From Rheinheimera sediminis (GTDB taxonomy: Bacteria > Pseudomonadota > Gammaproteobacteria > Enterobacterales > Alteromonadaceae): 52,005 nucleotides of DNA. The stretch lies in the NCBI RefSeq assembly GCF_004005375.1, contig NZ_RZUF01000026.1, forward strand, positions 1-52,005. Reading direction: 5' to 3'. The notes under the pieces were generated by a model, which made no database searches, was not told the origin of the DNA, and worked only from the letters and a program-made list of their open reading frames with translations. Below, piece after piece: positions 44,578 through 52,005 of this stretch. Position 1 is the stretch's first letter. Every line of letters starts with the position of its first letter. The position numbers and the translations under genes are program-made.

Positions 44578-47348
44578 CCTGGTACTTTTGTTGCTGCTGG
44601 CTCTGTGACCAATGGTGGCCAATCTTTCGCATCCTGCAATAAAGATTGGATCCTGTCCTGCAGTTCAAACAACTCAGGCTCCAGTTGTTCAGCTTGTTTA
44701 CCTTTTTTCAGTTCAGTTTCAATCAGTTCTGTCAGTTGCTTCAGTACTGGCAGGCCAGTGTAGCAGCTGGCTCCATGCAGTTTATGGATATGTTGCAGCA
44801 GTTGTTCGGCGTCCTGTTGTTGCATTGCTTGCTGAATAAGCGCCAGACTGTCAGGCAAAGACTGTACCAGCATCCATAACATTTCTTTGGCTAAATCCAG
44901 TTTACCGCCGGCTCTTTGCAAAGCCAGAGTCCAGTCCAATTGTTTGCTCTGTGGCAGCTGGTTTTCACCAACAGAAGCTGCTGTTGCTTGCTGAAAGTCC
45001 GGGCAGCATTCGCGCAAGGTATAATGCAGTAATTTTTCATCCAGAGGTTTGGTTAAAAACTCACAAAATCCCAGAGCTAACAGCCTGTCTCTTTCACCCT
45101 CCAGAGCATGAGCCGTCACCGCAATGATCGGAGTGGCTTCATTCAGTGAGCTTTGCTGAATACGTTGGCAGGCCTGAATGCCGTCCATCACCGGCATATT
45201 AATATCCATAAAAATCAGGTCGTAATGCTGCTGGTTAGCCTTTTGCCAAGCCTCAGCACCATTGTGGGCTGAATCGACCTGTTCTACCATTTCAGACAGC
45301 AGGGTATTAATGAGTTTTAAGTTGGCTTCGTTATCGTCCACTGATAGCACCCGCAAGCGGGCTTTAGGTTTGTCCTGCAATTGGTTTTGCTCAGGGAAGT
45401 CCAAATAAGGCTGCGCCAAAGTCATCGCCAGTTTGCGGTAATGCGCAGGTTTGGATAACACAGCTTTTGCACCTGAGGCTTGTAATACCTCACGTAAGTT
45501 TGGCGACAAGGTATTGACCAGTAAATACAATTGCTCGCTGTGAAGCTGCAACTGCTGCAGTAACTCGATCACCTGATTCACCTGGTTCAATGAAATTGAA
45601 CGACCAATCAAGGCCATATCAATTCTTGGCTGCAAAACCAGAGTCTGGCTTAACTGACTCATATTGCTGCAACTTATTATATTCATACCCCAGTGATCGA
45701 GCTGCGCCAGCATAGCCTCACGAGAATACTGCTGAGGTTCAAAGTACAATACTGTTTTTTGCTTCAGCTCTGTCAAAGGCAAAGGCTCTGCTATAGATAA
45801 ATGATGGCGTTTGCACAGCAAAGTAAACCAGAAGGTCGACCCTTCGCCTGCTTTACTCTCAAAGCCAATCTTGCCACCCATAGCTGTCACTAAGCGCTGC
45901 GAAATGACTAAACCTAAACCTGTGCCGCCATAACGACGGCCTATGCTGTTGTCGGCCTGAGCAAAACCACCAAACAAGCTTTTCTGTTGGTCTTCCTGAA
46001 TACCAATGCCGGTATCCTGCACTGAGAATCTTAGTTGCCATTGTTCATCTGGCATGGGGCGGCAACTGACGCGGATCACCACACTGCCTTGCTCGGTAAA
46101 CTTAATGGCATTGCCGGCTATATTGGTCAAAATTTGGTTGATCCGCATGGGGTCGGCAATTAAATCGTCCGGACAGCTATTTTCTATCAACAAGACCAGT
46201 TCAAGTTGTTTATCAAAGGCATTAGACGCCAGCAATTCAACGCAATCGTTTAATAAATCACGCAACGAAAAAGGTTCGGGGTTAATCGGCATCCGGCCTT
46301 CTTCCAGTTTGGCGTAATCCAACACGTCGTTGACCAAGCTGAGTAAACTATTGGCTGACTTTTGAATAGTAGCCAGATAATCCTGCTGGTTATGGGTCAG
46401 GTTAGTTTTTAACAATTGCCTGGCGAAACCAATAACAGCGTTGAGAGGTGTGCGTAATTCATGACTCATTTTAGCGAGGAAATCGGATTTGCTGCGGTTA
46501 TCTTCCATCGCCTTTTTGCGGGATAGGTCCAGCTCGATGTTTTGCATCTCCAGCTGTTCCATACTTTGTTGTAAGTCGCTGGTTGCCTGCTCAATACTTT
46601 GCTGCATTTCTTCGTCATGGGTTTTCAGTGCAGTGGCCAATGCATTAATACCAGAGCGTAACTGTTCCAGTTCGCCTAAAAAGGGCTGTTGCAACTGACT
46701 TTGGTACTGGCCCTCCCGCAGTTGGTCTATGACATCACCCATCTGTCGCAGGGGCTGACTGACTTTTTTGATTAGACGTAAACTGAAATACAGGCAAGCG
46801 GCAAGGCCGAATAAAATCATCATCAAACTGCTAAGCAAAGAGGTTTGTTGTGCCAACATCACTTTGTCTTTGGCTACTTGTACTGCTATGTAACCTAAAG
46901 GCTGATCAGCAGGTGCAGTGCTGAAGTCTGCTTGTTCAGGTAAAATAGGCGTGCGGATCACCAGCCAGTTGCCCATGTCTGTAATGGTACTTTGCTGCGG
47001 AATAGCGCTGTCTGGCGCATATTTCAGCATGGCAAAGTCTTTATGATAATTGGTCGTGACAAAGAGCTCGTGGTCGGCATTAAAAATAGCGATACTTTTT
47101 ACCAGCGCTGAGTTTTTTCTGTGGCTGACATCCAGCAGACGTTTGACGTCTTGTCTACTGTTGTGTAATAAAGCATGCTCGCTGGCAATAGCTAATGGGA
47201 CAGCAATGTTTTCAGCCTGATCTTCCAGATACTGGGCTAAATCATGATGGCGGGCATAGCTAAAATAACCCCCAAGGCATAAACTGACCAGTAAGGTCGG
47301 CACCAGGGTAGTCAATAAGACCCAATCTCTTAAACCAATTTTCGTCAT
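44574..47348 (-). CDS. barA: hybrid sensor histidine kinase BarA
   Basis: ~924-aa membrane kinase controlling the BarA/UvrY(GacA)-Csr switch between growth modes. Order: transmembrane helix ~12-30, periplasmic domain, second helix ~175-195, HAMP, HisKA with SHELRTPLNAVIGF, HATPase with GTGLGLVISQ, degenerate receiver, intact receiver with phospho-Asp in LIFMDINMPVMDG, and HPt with HKLHGASCYTG. Same multi-domain layout as E. coli BarA (918 aa). ATG 47348 gives MTKIGLRDW; a start three codons earlier is possible. Confidence 0.95.
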   Translation of the reverse strand: MTKIGLRDWVLLTTLVPTLLVSLCLGGYFSYARHHDLAQYLEDQAENIAVPLAIASEHALLHNSRQDVKRLLDVSHRKNSALVKSIAIFNADHELFVTTNYHKDFAMLKYAPDSAIPQQSTITDMGNWLVIRTPILPEQADFSTAPADQPLGYIAVQVAKDKVMLAQQTSLLSSLMMILFGLAACLYFSLRLIKKVSQPLRQMGDVIDQLREGQYQSQLQQPFLGELEQLRSGINALATALKTHDEEMQQSIEQATSDLQQSMEQLEMQNIELDLSRKKAMEDNRSKSDFLAKMSHELRTPLNAVIGFARQLLKTNLTHNQQDYLATIQKSANSLLSLVNDVLDYAKLEEGRMPINPEPFSLRDLLNDCVELLASNAFDKQLELVLLIENSCPDDLIADPMRINQILTNIAGNAIKFTEQGSVVIRVSCRPMPDEQWQLRFSVQDTGIGIQEDQQKSLFGGFAQADNSIGRRYGGTGLGLVISQRLVTAMGGKIGFESKAGEGSTFWFTLLCKRHHLSIAEPLPLTELKQKTVLYFEPQQYSREAMLAQLDHWGMNIISCSNMSQLSQTLVLQPRIDMALIGRSISLNQVNQVIELLQQLQLHSEQLYLLVNTLSPNLREVLQASGAKAVLSKPAHYRKLAMTLAQPYLDFPEQNQLQDKPKARLRVLSVDDNEANLKLINTLLSEMVEQVDSAHNGAEAWQKANQQHYDLIFMDINMPVMDGIQACQRIQQSSLNEATPIIAVTAHALEGERDRLLALGFCEFLTKPLDEKLLHYTLRECCPDFQQATAASVGENQLPQSKQLDWTLALQRAGGKLDLAKEMLWMLVQSLPDSLALIQQAMQQQDAEQLLQHIHKLHGASCYTGLPVLKQLTELIETELKKGKQAEQLEPELFELQDRIQSLLQDAKDWPPLVTEPAATKVPG

Positions 47349-47434
47349 CTGTAGCACTGCTTGATAGAATAGTCCGGAGCGAATTTATAATGACACAAGG
47401 CTTACCAAAAGCCCACCACAGGTACTAAGTCCAG

Positions 47435-48775
47435 ATGGTCAAAATTTATCAGGCTGCCAAAGGCAGCAGAGATAAACCTCAACAGTTAAAACAAATCGAA
47501 GTGCAGATTGAACGTCTGGATCACGAAGCTCAAGGCATAGGCTTCGATCAACAACGTATTGTATTCGTCAGTGGTGCTTTGCCCGGAGAGCGGGTGAAAG
47601 TGCAGTTGACTGAACAAAAAGACAAATCTGCCAAAGGCAAAGTGGTGAAAGTGCTGCAGGCGTCAGCTTTACGCCAGGCCGCGCCGTGCAAACATTTTGC
47701 CGAGTGTGGTGGTTGTCAGCTGCAGTATCTGTCGGCAGAACATCAGTTGGATTTGAAACAACAGGGTGTGGATCAGTTGATTCGCCATCAAACCGGCCTA
47801 ACGGCCTTGCCATGGCAAACACCACTGAAAAGTGCGGGTGAAGGTTATCGCCGTAAAGCCCGTATTGGTGTGTGGTTTGACAAAAAAACGCAGCAGTTTA
47901 CCGTAGGTTTTCGCAAAGCCAATGATAAGGTTATTACCTCGATTGACCAGTGTTTGGTGTTGAGTCCGGCTTTAGCTTCAGTATTTAGTGTATTGCAACA
48001 ACAACTGCCAAAACTGCAACAAGGCTCTGCTATTACTCATATCGAAGCTCTGGATGCTGATGGTCAGGTCTATTTAATAGTGCGGCATATCCGGCCTTTG
48101 CCGGACTCTGATCAACAAGCTTTGATTAAGGCCTGGCCAGAAGCGCTATGGATAGGCGAAGCAGAGCCTGAACTTTATCAGTATTGGCAAGTCGGAACAG
48201 CAGAACCTTGTTATCAGTTGCCTGCTTTAGGTTTGAAACTGATGTTTTCCGCTGCTGATTTTATTCAGGTCAATCAGAGTATGAATCAGCAAATGGTGCA
48301 GCAGGCATTGGATTGGCTCAATCCGCAACCGCAAGACCAGGTGCTGGAGCTTTATTCCGGGATAGGTAATTTCAGTCTGGCTTTAGCGCAGCGCGCTAAA
48401 TGGGTGCATGGTCTGGAAGGTGTCACCACTATGGTGCAACGCGCAGAGAGCAATGCTGAGCTGAATAGCCTGACAAATTTGAGTTTTAGCCAGGCTGACT
48501 TGCACTTGCCCTGGCCAAAAGCCGACTGGAATAAGCCGAAGTACCAAAAAGTACTGCTCGATCCAGCCCGCGCTGGTGCTGTGGGTGCAGTAGAACAAAT
48601 AGCGGCTTTAAGTCCGGCACAGATATTGTACGTGTCCTGTAATCCGCTTACTTTTGCTCGTGATGCAAAAGTTTTACTGGCTTGTGGCTATCAGCTGGAT
48701 AAAATCAGTGTGATGGACATGTTTCCACAAACCAGTCATCTGGAGTTGATGGCGTTGTTTCAAAGGAGAAAGTAA
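47435..48775 (+). CDS. rlmD: 23S rRNA (uracil-1939-C5)-methyltransferase RlmD
   Basis: 446-aa enzyme. N-terminal TRAM domain (ERLDHEAQGIGF, GALPGERVKVQL), Fe-S site C-x5-C-x2-C (PCKHFAECGGCQLQ) plus Cys near 173, SAM motif LELYSGIGNFSLAL, and the catalytic Cys in SCNPLTFARD. Divergent from barA, adjacent to relA as in E. coli. Confidence 0.96.
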   Translation: MVKIYQAAKGSRDKPQQLKQIEVQIERLDHEAQGIGFDQQRIVFVSGALPGERVKVQLTEQKDKSAKGKVVKVLQASALRQAAPCKHFAECGGCQLQYLSAEHQLDLKQQGVDQLIRHQTGLTALPWQTPLKSAGEGYRRKARIGVWFDKKTQQFTVGFRKANDKVITSIDQCLVLSPALASVFSVLQQQLPKLQQGSAITHIEALDADGQVYLIVRHIRPLPDSDQQALIKAWPEALWIGEAEPELYQYWQVGTAEPCYQLPALGLKLMFSAADFIQVNQSMNQQMVQQALDWLNPQPQDQVLELYSGIGNFSLALAQRAKWVHGLEGVTTMVQRAESNAELNSLTNLSFSQADLHLPWPKADWNKPKYQKVLLDPARAGAVGAVEQIAALSPAQILYVSCNPLTFARDAKVLLACGYQLDKISVMDMFPQTSHLELMALFQRRK

Positions 48776-48778
48776 CGA

Positions 48779-50971
48779 ATGGTGACGGTAAGGCAATCAC
48801 ATAGCGCCGAATACCACCCAGGCGGCACTCAAAGCTGGTTAACTGCATTGGGTTTACCCGAAGCAAAAATCAACGCCTTGCTGGATGCTGAACTCTGGTT
48901 ACATCAACAGAACTTAACCGACCAGGAACCCGAAGTACAAACGGGCTGGGAGATGGTTGAAATTCTGGCTGATTTGCGTATGGACAAAGATGCCTTAACT
49001 GCTGCCTTGTTATTTCCTTTGGTGGAAGCAAAGCTGTTGGAGTTGGAACAAATACAAACACAGTTTTGCCCTGCAGTGCTGACCATGTTAAACGCAGTGC
49101 GTCAGATGGAAGCCATTCGTTCTATTCCTGTTGGGCCCAATCAAAGCAGTAACCCACAACAAGCAGACAACCTGCGCCGTATGTTATTGGCCATGGTGGA
49201 AGATGTTCGTGCTGTGGTGTTAAAGCTGGCGTCGCAAATTTGTTATTTGCGTGGCGTAAAAAACGCTGATGAAGAAACCCGGGTACTGGCAGCCAAAGAA
49301 ACTAACGCTATTTTTGGCCCACTGGCTAACCGTTTAGGCATAGGCCAGATCAAATGGGAGCTGGAAGACTTAGCCTTTCGTTACCTGCACCCACAAACCT
49401 ACAAACAAATTGCCAGTTTGCTGGAAGAAAAACGCTTAGACCGTGAGCAGTATATGCAGGATTTTGTCGCCTCAGTGCGGCAAAAAATGCAGGAGGCTGC
49501 TATTTCGGTCGAAGTGTACGGCCGGCCTAAACATATTTTCAGTATCTGGAAAAAGATGCAGAAAAAGCAGCTGGCTTTTGATCAGCTGTACGATATTCGC
49601 GCTGTGCGTATAGTCACCACCAAGGTGCAGGATTGCTACGCCGCTTTGGGTATAGTACATACCTCGTGGCGGCACCTACCGAAAGAATTCGACGACTACA
49701 TAGCCACGCCAAAACAAAACGGCTATCAGTCTATTCATACCGTAGTGCTTGGTCCTGCGGGTCGTCCGGTTGAAATTCAAATTCGTACTCACCAGATGCA
49801 TGACGATGCCGAACTGGGAGTGGCTGCGCATTGGCGTTACAAAGAAGGCACAGGCCAAACGGCACGCGAAGGCCAGCTGGACGAAAAAATTGGCTGGCTG
49901 CGTAAACTTTTGGCCTGGCAGGAAGAGCTGGTCGATGGCTCGGATTTAGCCGAAGAGCTGAAAAACCAGGTCACCGAAGACAGGGTTTATGTCTTTACCC
50001 CTAAAGGCGATATTGTCGATTTACCTGTAGGCTCTACGCCACTGGATTTTGCTTATTACGTGCATTCCAATGTGGGCCACCGCTGCATAGGCGCGAAAAT
50101 TTCCGGCCGTATTGTGCCTTTTACCTATCAGCTGAAAACCGGCGATCAAATTGAAATTTTAACAGGCCGCGAGCCCAACCCAAGCCGCGACTGGTTAAAC
50201 CCAAACTCTGGCTATTTAAAATCCAGCCGCGCCCGCTCCAAGGTGCAGTACTGGTTCCGCCTGCAGGACAGAGATAAAAACATAGCCGCCGGTAAAGAGC
50301 TGCTGGATACCGAATTAAACCGCCTGAACCTGAGTATCGACAATATTCCTAAAGTGCTGGCGCGTTTTAACGTCAACAGCATGGAAGAGATACTGGCTGG
50401 TATTGGCGGCGGCGAAATTAAAGTCACCCAAGTGGTGCATTACGTACAAAGTCAGTCGGGCAAAATTCAACAGCCTGAAATTGATCCGCGCCTGATCAGT
50501 AAACCTATTTCCACTCAGCCAAAAAGCCACGTGGTGGTGCAGGGTGTAGGTAACTTATTGACCCATATGGCCGGTTGCTGTCAGCCGCTGCCTGGTGATG
50601 CCATTGTCGGTTATATCACGCAAGGCCGGGGTATAGCTGTGCACCGTGATGACTGTGACCAGTTTAAAACCTTGCAGGAAACTCATCGTGAACGGGTGGT
50701 GGAAGCCACCTGGGGCGATAAATACGCTTCAGGTTATGAAGTGACCATTCGTATTGTGGCGCACGACCGCAATGGCTTATTGCGGGATATCACCAGCATT
50801 CTGGCCAATGAAAAAGCCAACGTGCTGCGGATGAGCAGTAACTCGGATGTCTCGCAGCAAACTGCCACTATTATTATGACGATGGAGCTGTATAACCTGG
50901 ATTCACTGAACAAACTGTTGACCAAAGTCAGCCAGATTGATGATGTGATCGAAGCGAAACGGTTTCATTAA
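48779..50971 (+). CDS. relA: GTP pyrophosphokinase RelA
   Basis: 730-aa ribosome-linked (p)ppGpp synthetase. The N-terminal hydrolase fold lacks the HD pair (LLFPLVEAKLLE in its place), typical for RelA rather than SpoT. Synthetase motifs YDIRAVRIV and DDYIATPKQNGYQSIHT, TGS domain (VYVFTPKGDIVDLPVGSTPLDFA), zinc-finger-like CCQPLPGD, and a C-terminal ACT domain. GGAG before the ATG, 3 bp after rlmD. Confidence 0.96.
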   Translation: MVTVRQSHSAEYHPGGTQSWLTALGLPEAKINALLDAELWLHQQNLTDQEPEVQTGWEMVEILADLRMDKDALTAALLFPLVEAKLLELEQIQTQFCPAVLTMLNAVRQMEAIRSIPVGPNQSSNPQQADNLRRMLLAMVEDVRAVVLKLASQICYLRGVKNADEETRVLAAKETNAIFGPLANRLGIGQIKWELEDLAFRYLHPQTYKQIASLLEEKRLDREQYMQDFVASVRQKMQEAAISVEVYGRPKHIFSIWKKMQKKQLAFDQLYDIRAVRIVTTKVQDCYAALGIVHTSWRHLPKEFDDYIATPKQNGYQSIHTVVLGPAGRPVEIQIRTHQMHDDAELGVAAHWRYKEGTGQTAREGQLDEKIGWLRKLLAWQEELVDGSDLAEELKNQVTEDRVYVFTPKGDIVDLPVGSTPLDFAYYVHSNVGHRCIGAKISGRIVPFTYQLKTGDQIEILTGREPNPSRDWLNPNSGYLKSSRARSKVQYWFRLQDRDKNIAAGKELLDTELNRLNLSIDNIPKVLARFNVNSMEEILAGIGGGEIKVTQVVHYVQSQSGKIQQPEIDPRLISKPISTQPKSHVVVQGVGNLLTHMAGCCQPLPGDAIVGYITQGRGIAVHRDDCDQFKTLQETHRERVVEATWGDKYASGYEVTIRIVAHDRNGLLRDITSILANEKANVLRMSSNSDVSQQTATIIMTMELYNLDSLNKLLTKVSQIDDVIEAKRFH

Positions 50972-50993
50972 TTTGCGAACTTAACAACTTATA

Positions 50994-51023
50994 GCGCCGG
51001 AGCTTTATGCTCCGGCGCCTTTT
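50994..51023 (+). terminator. intrinsic terminator of relA
   Basis: 10-bp stem GCGCCGGAGC (50994-51003) / GCTCCGGCGC (51009-51018), TTTAT loop, then CTTTT. Lies 14 bases before the mazG start, so mazG may be served by read-through. Confidence 0.88.
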
Positions 51024-51037
51024 CTGCAGGATCTGCC

Positions 51038-51826
51038 GTGTCACAACCTCTTCAGCAATTATTAGCCATTATGGCCAGACTACGCGACCCACAAAACGGC
51101 TGCCCGTGGGACAAAGAACAAACCTACCAGACCATAGTGCCTTATACGCTGGAAGAAGCTTACGAAGTGGCGGACGCCATAGCACGCGAAGACTATGCTG
51201 AGCTTAAAGACGAGCTGGGCGATTTGTTATTTCAGGTGGTGTTTTACGCTCAGATCGCCAAAGAAGAAGGCCGTTTTGAGTTTGACGACTGCGCTGCCGC
51301 GATCAAAGACAAGCTCATCCGCCGCCATCCTCATGTATTTGCTGATATGAATTTGGATAGCAGCAAAGCCGTACTGCAAAACTGGGAAGCCATCAAAACC
51401 ACAGAACGCACTGCTTCCGGTAAAACCTCTGTGCTGGATAATATTCCACTCGCCATGCCAGCCTTAAGCCGCGCCTACAAACTGCAAAAACGTTGTGCTC
51501 AGGTCGGGTTTGACTGGCCTGACGTAGAAGGCGCCTGGGATAAAGTGCAGGAAGAAATTCAGGAAGTGGCAGAACTACCAGCTGGCGCTGCTGAACTGGA
51601 AGAAGAGTTAGGCGATTTGATGTTTGCGCTAGTGAATGTAGTGCGTAAACAGGGTTTTGACCCGGAAAAAGTCATGCGCCAGGCCAATCAAAAGTTTGAA
51701 CGACGTTTCCGGCAGGTGGAACAAGCTTTAGTCGATCAAGGCTCTAGTCCGGCACAGAGTGATTTGGCTGAAATGGATAAGCTTTGGGATATGGTGAAGA
51801 GGCAGGAGAAGTTGGGGAAAGCATAG
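51038..51826 (+). CDS. mazG: nucleoside triphosphate pyrophosphohydrolase MazG
   Basis: 262-aa house-cleaning NTP pyrophosphatase with two MazG domains. First: CPWDKEQTYQTIVPYTLEEAYE around the metal site, EELKDELGDLLFQVVFYAQIA-type second motif. Second: EEIQEVAELPAG, ELEEELGDLMFALVNV. GTG start at 51038. Next to relA as in E. coli, where it lowers ppGpp effects. Confidence 0.95.
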   Translation: MSQPLQQLLAIMARLRDPQNGCPWDKEQTYQTIVPYTLEEAYEVADAIAREDYAELKDELGDLLFQVVFYAQIAKEEGRFEFDDCAAAIKDKLIRRHPHVFADMNLDSSKAVLQNWEAIKTTERTASGKTSVLDNIPLAMPALSRAYKLQKRCAQVGFDWPDVEGAWDKVQEEIQEVAELPAGAAELEEELGDLMFALVNVVRKQGFDPEKVMRQANQKFERRFRQVEQALVDQGSSPAQSDLAEMDKLWDMVKRQEKLGKA

Positions 51827-51836
51827 ATGCTTGTCC

Positions 51837-51908
51837 TGTAGGTTGTACTCGCCTCGAAGCTGTAGGTTGTACTCGACGCGAAGTTGTAGGTTGTACTCGA
51901 CGCGAAGC
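51837..51908. repeat. three tandem 24-bp repeats after mazG
   Basis: Units at 51837-51860, 51861-51884 and 51885-51908, each beginning TGTAGGTTGTACTCG and ending CGAAGC/T; units 2 and 3 differ at one base, unit 1 at two or three. From 51909 to 52005 there is no supported gene. Confidence 0.9.
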
Positions 51909-51918
51909 GGCAGTACAA
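51891..51918. repeat. hairpin closing the tandem repeat array
   Basis: TTGTACT (51891-51897) of the third unit pairs with AGTACAA (51912-51918); inner CGC-gaa-GCG adds to the stem. REP-like; may end mazG transcripts. Confidence 0.6.
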
Positions 51919-52005
51919 CAATGAGGCGGTCGATAGTAAATACAATAAGACTTTGAATTCACAGCGTTTCGCCTCTGGCGAGATACTTTCTTTTGCTTCG
52001 CCAAA

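Noticed and set aside
51837-51908. Tandem repeats as a CRISPR array
   Set aside because: Units are directly contiguous with no spacers and no cas genes are present.
51744-52004. 86-aa minus-strand ORF across the tandem repeats
   Set aside because: Its repeated RRVQPT segments are the translation of the 24-bp DNA repeats; no RBS and it overlaps mazG.

Overview
The window reads as a chromosomal segment of a gammaproteobacterium. The rpoE-rseABC, lepA-lepB-rnc-era-recO-pdxJ-acpS and rlmD-relA-mazG blocks, the divergent ygfZ/sdhE-ygfX pair, and BarA/CreA/SlyD homologues all point there. Protein style and the intergenic repeats suggest Alteromonadales/Chromatiales, close to Rheinheimera; this is inference, as no marker gene can be compared here. 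No rRNA, CRISPR, transposase or prophage gene was seen. One tRNA, tRNA-Gly(CCC), is present.

Layout. 1-2.2 kb: exported S9 peptidase. 2.2-4.7 kb (minus): ubiD-ferredoxin-fre. 4.9-7.8 kb: stand-alone EAL phosphodiesterase, MetC, a VC0807-like membrane protein. 8.1-9.2 kb: a bacterioferritin pair with split duties and tRNA-Gly. 9.2-13.4 kb: a hydratase-like enzyme, a CPA2 antiporter, and an operon of an exported alpha/beta hydrolase with a membrane-tethered ECF sigma factor. 13.8-20 kb: ppc, a TonB-dependent receptor, a sialidase-like propeller protein. 20-24.4 kb: a compact colicin-V-type microcin locus. 24.4-29.6 kb: MTR-kinase-like protein, NlpE/META lipoprotein, CreA, SlyD, YgfZ, SdhE-YgfX. 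29.6-40.3 kb: nadB, the sigma-E operon and the lepA-to-acpS operon. 40.3-43.8 kb: a split borosin-type RiPP locus followed by a periplasmic-sensing diguanylate cyclase. 43.9-51.8 kb: TonB-like anchored protein, BarA, RlmD, RelA, MazG. The window ends in tandem 24-bp repeats.

Two peptide natural-product systems stand out. (1) A class II microcin locus: HlyD/CvaA-like adaptor, a 60-aa precursor with a CvaC-like leader ending Gly-Ala, a two-helix membrane protein that is the likely immunity protein, a 26-codon overlapping ORF, and a CvaB-like C39-peptidase ABC exporter. (2) A split borosin locus: a methyltransferase closely resembling Shewanella SonM, a GNAT enzyme overlapping it by 4 nt, and an 87-aa GTG-initiated precursor whose first ~53 residues match the SonA binding domain but whose tail is new (hydrophobic NVVCGVHP stretch, then a strongly acidic end).

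Other points worth attention: complementary loss of heme and ferroxidase ligands in the two bacterioferritins; two copies of a ~128-bp intergenic repeat with base-pair covariation in the central hairpin; an MTR-kinase homologue lacking the Asp of its DxE motif; and hairpins around the ribosome binding sites of two genes.
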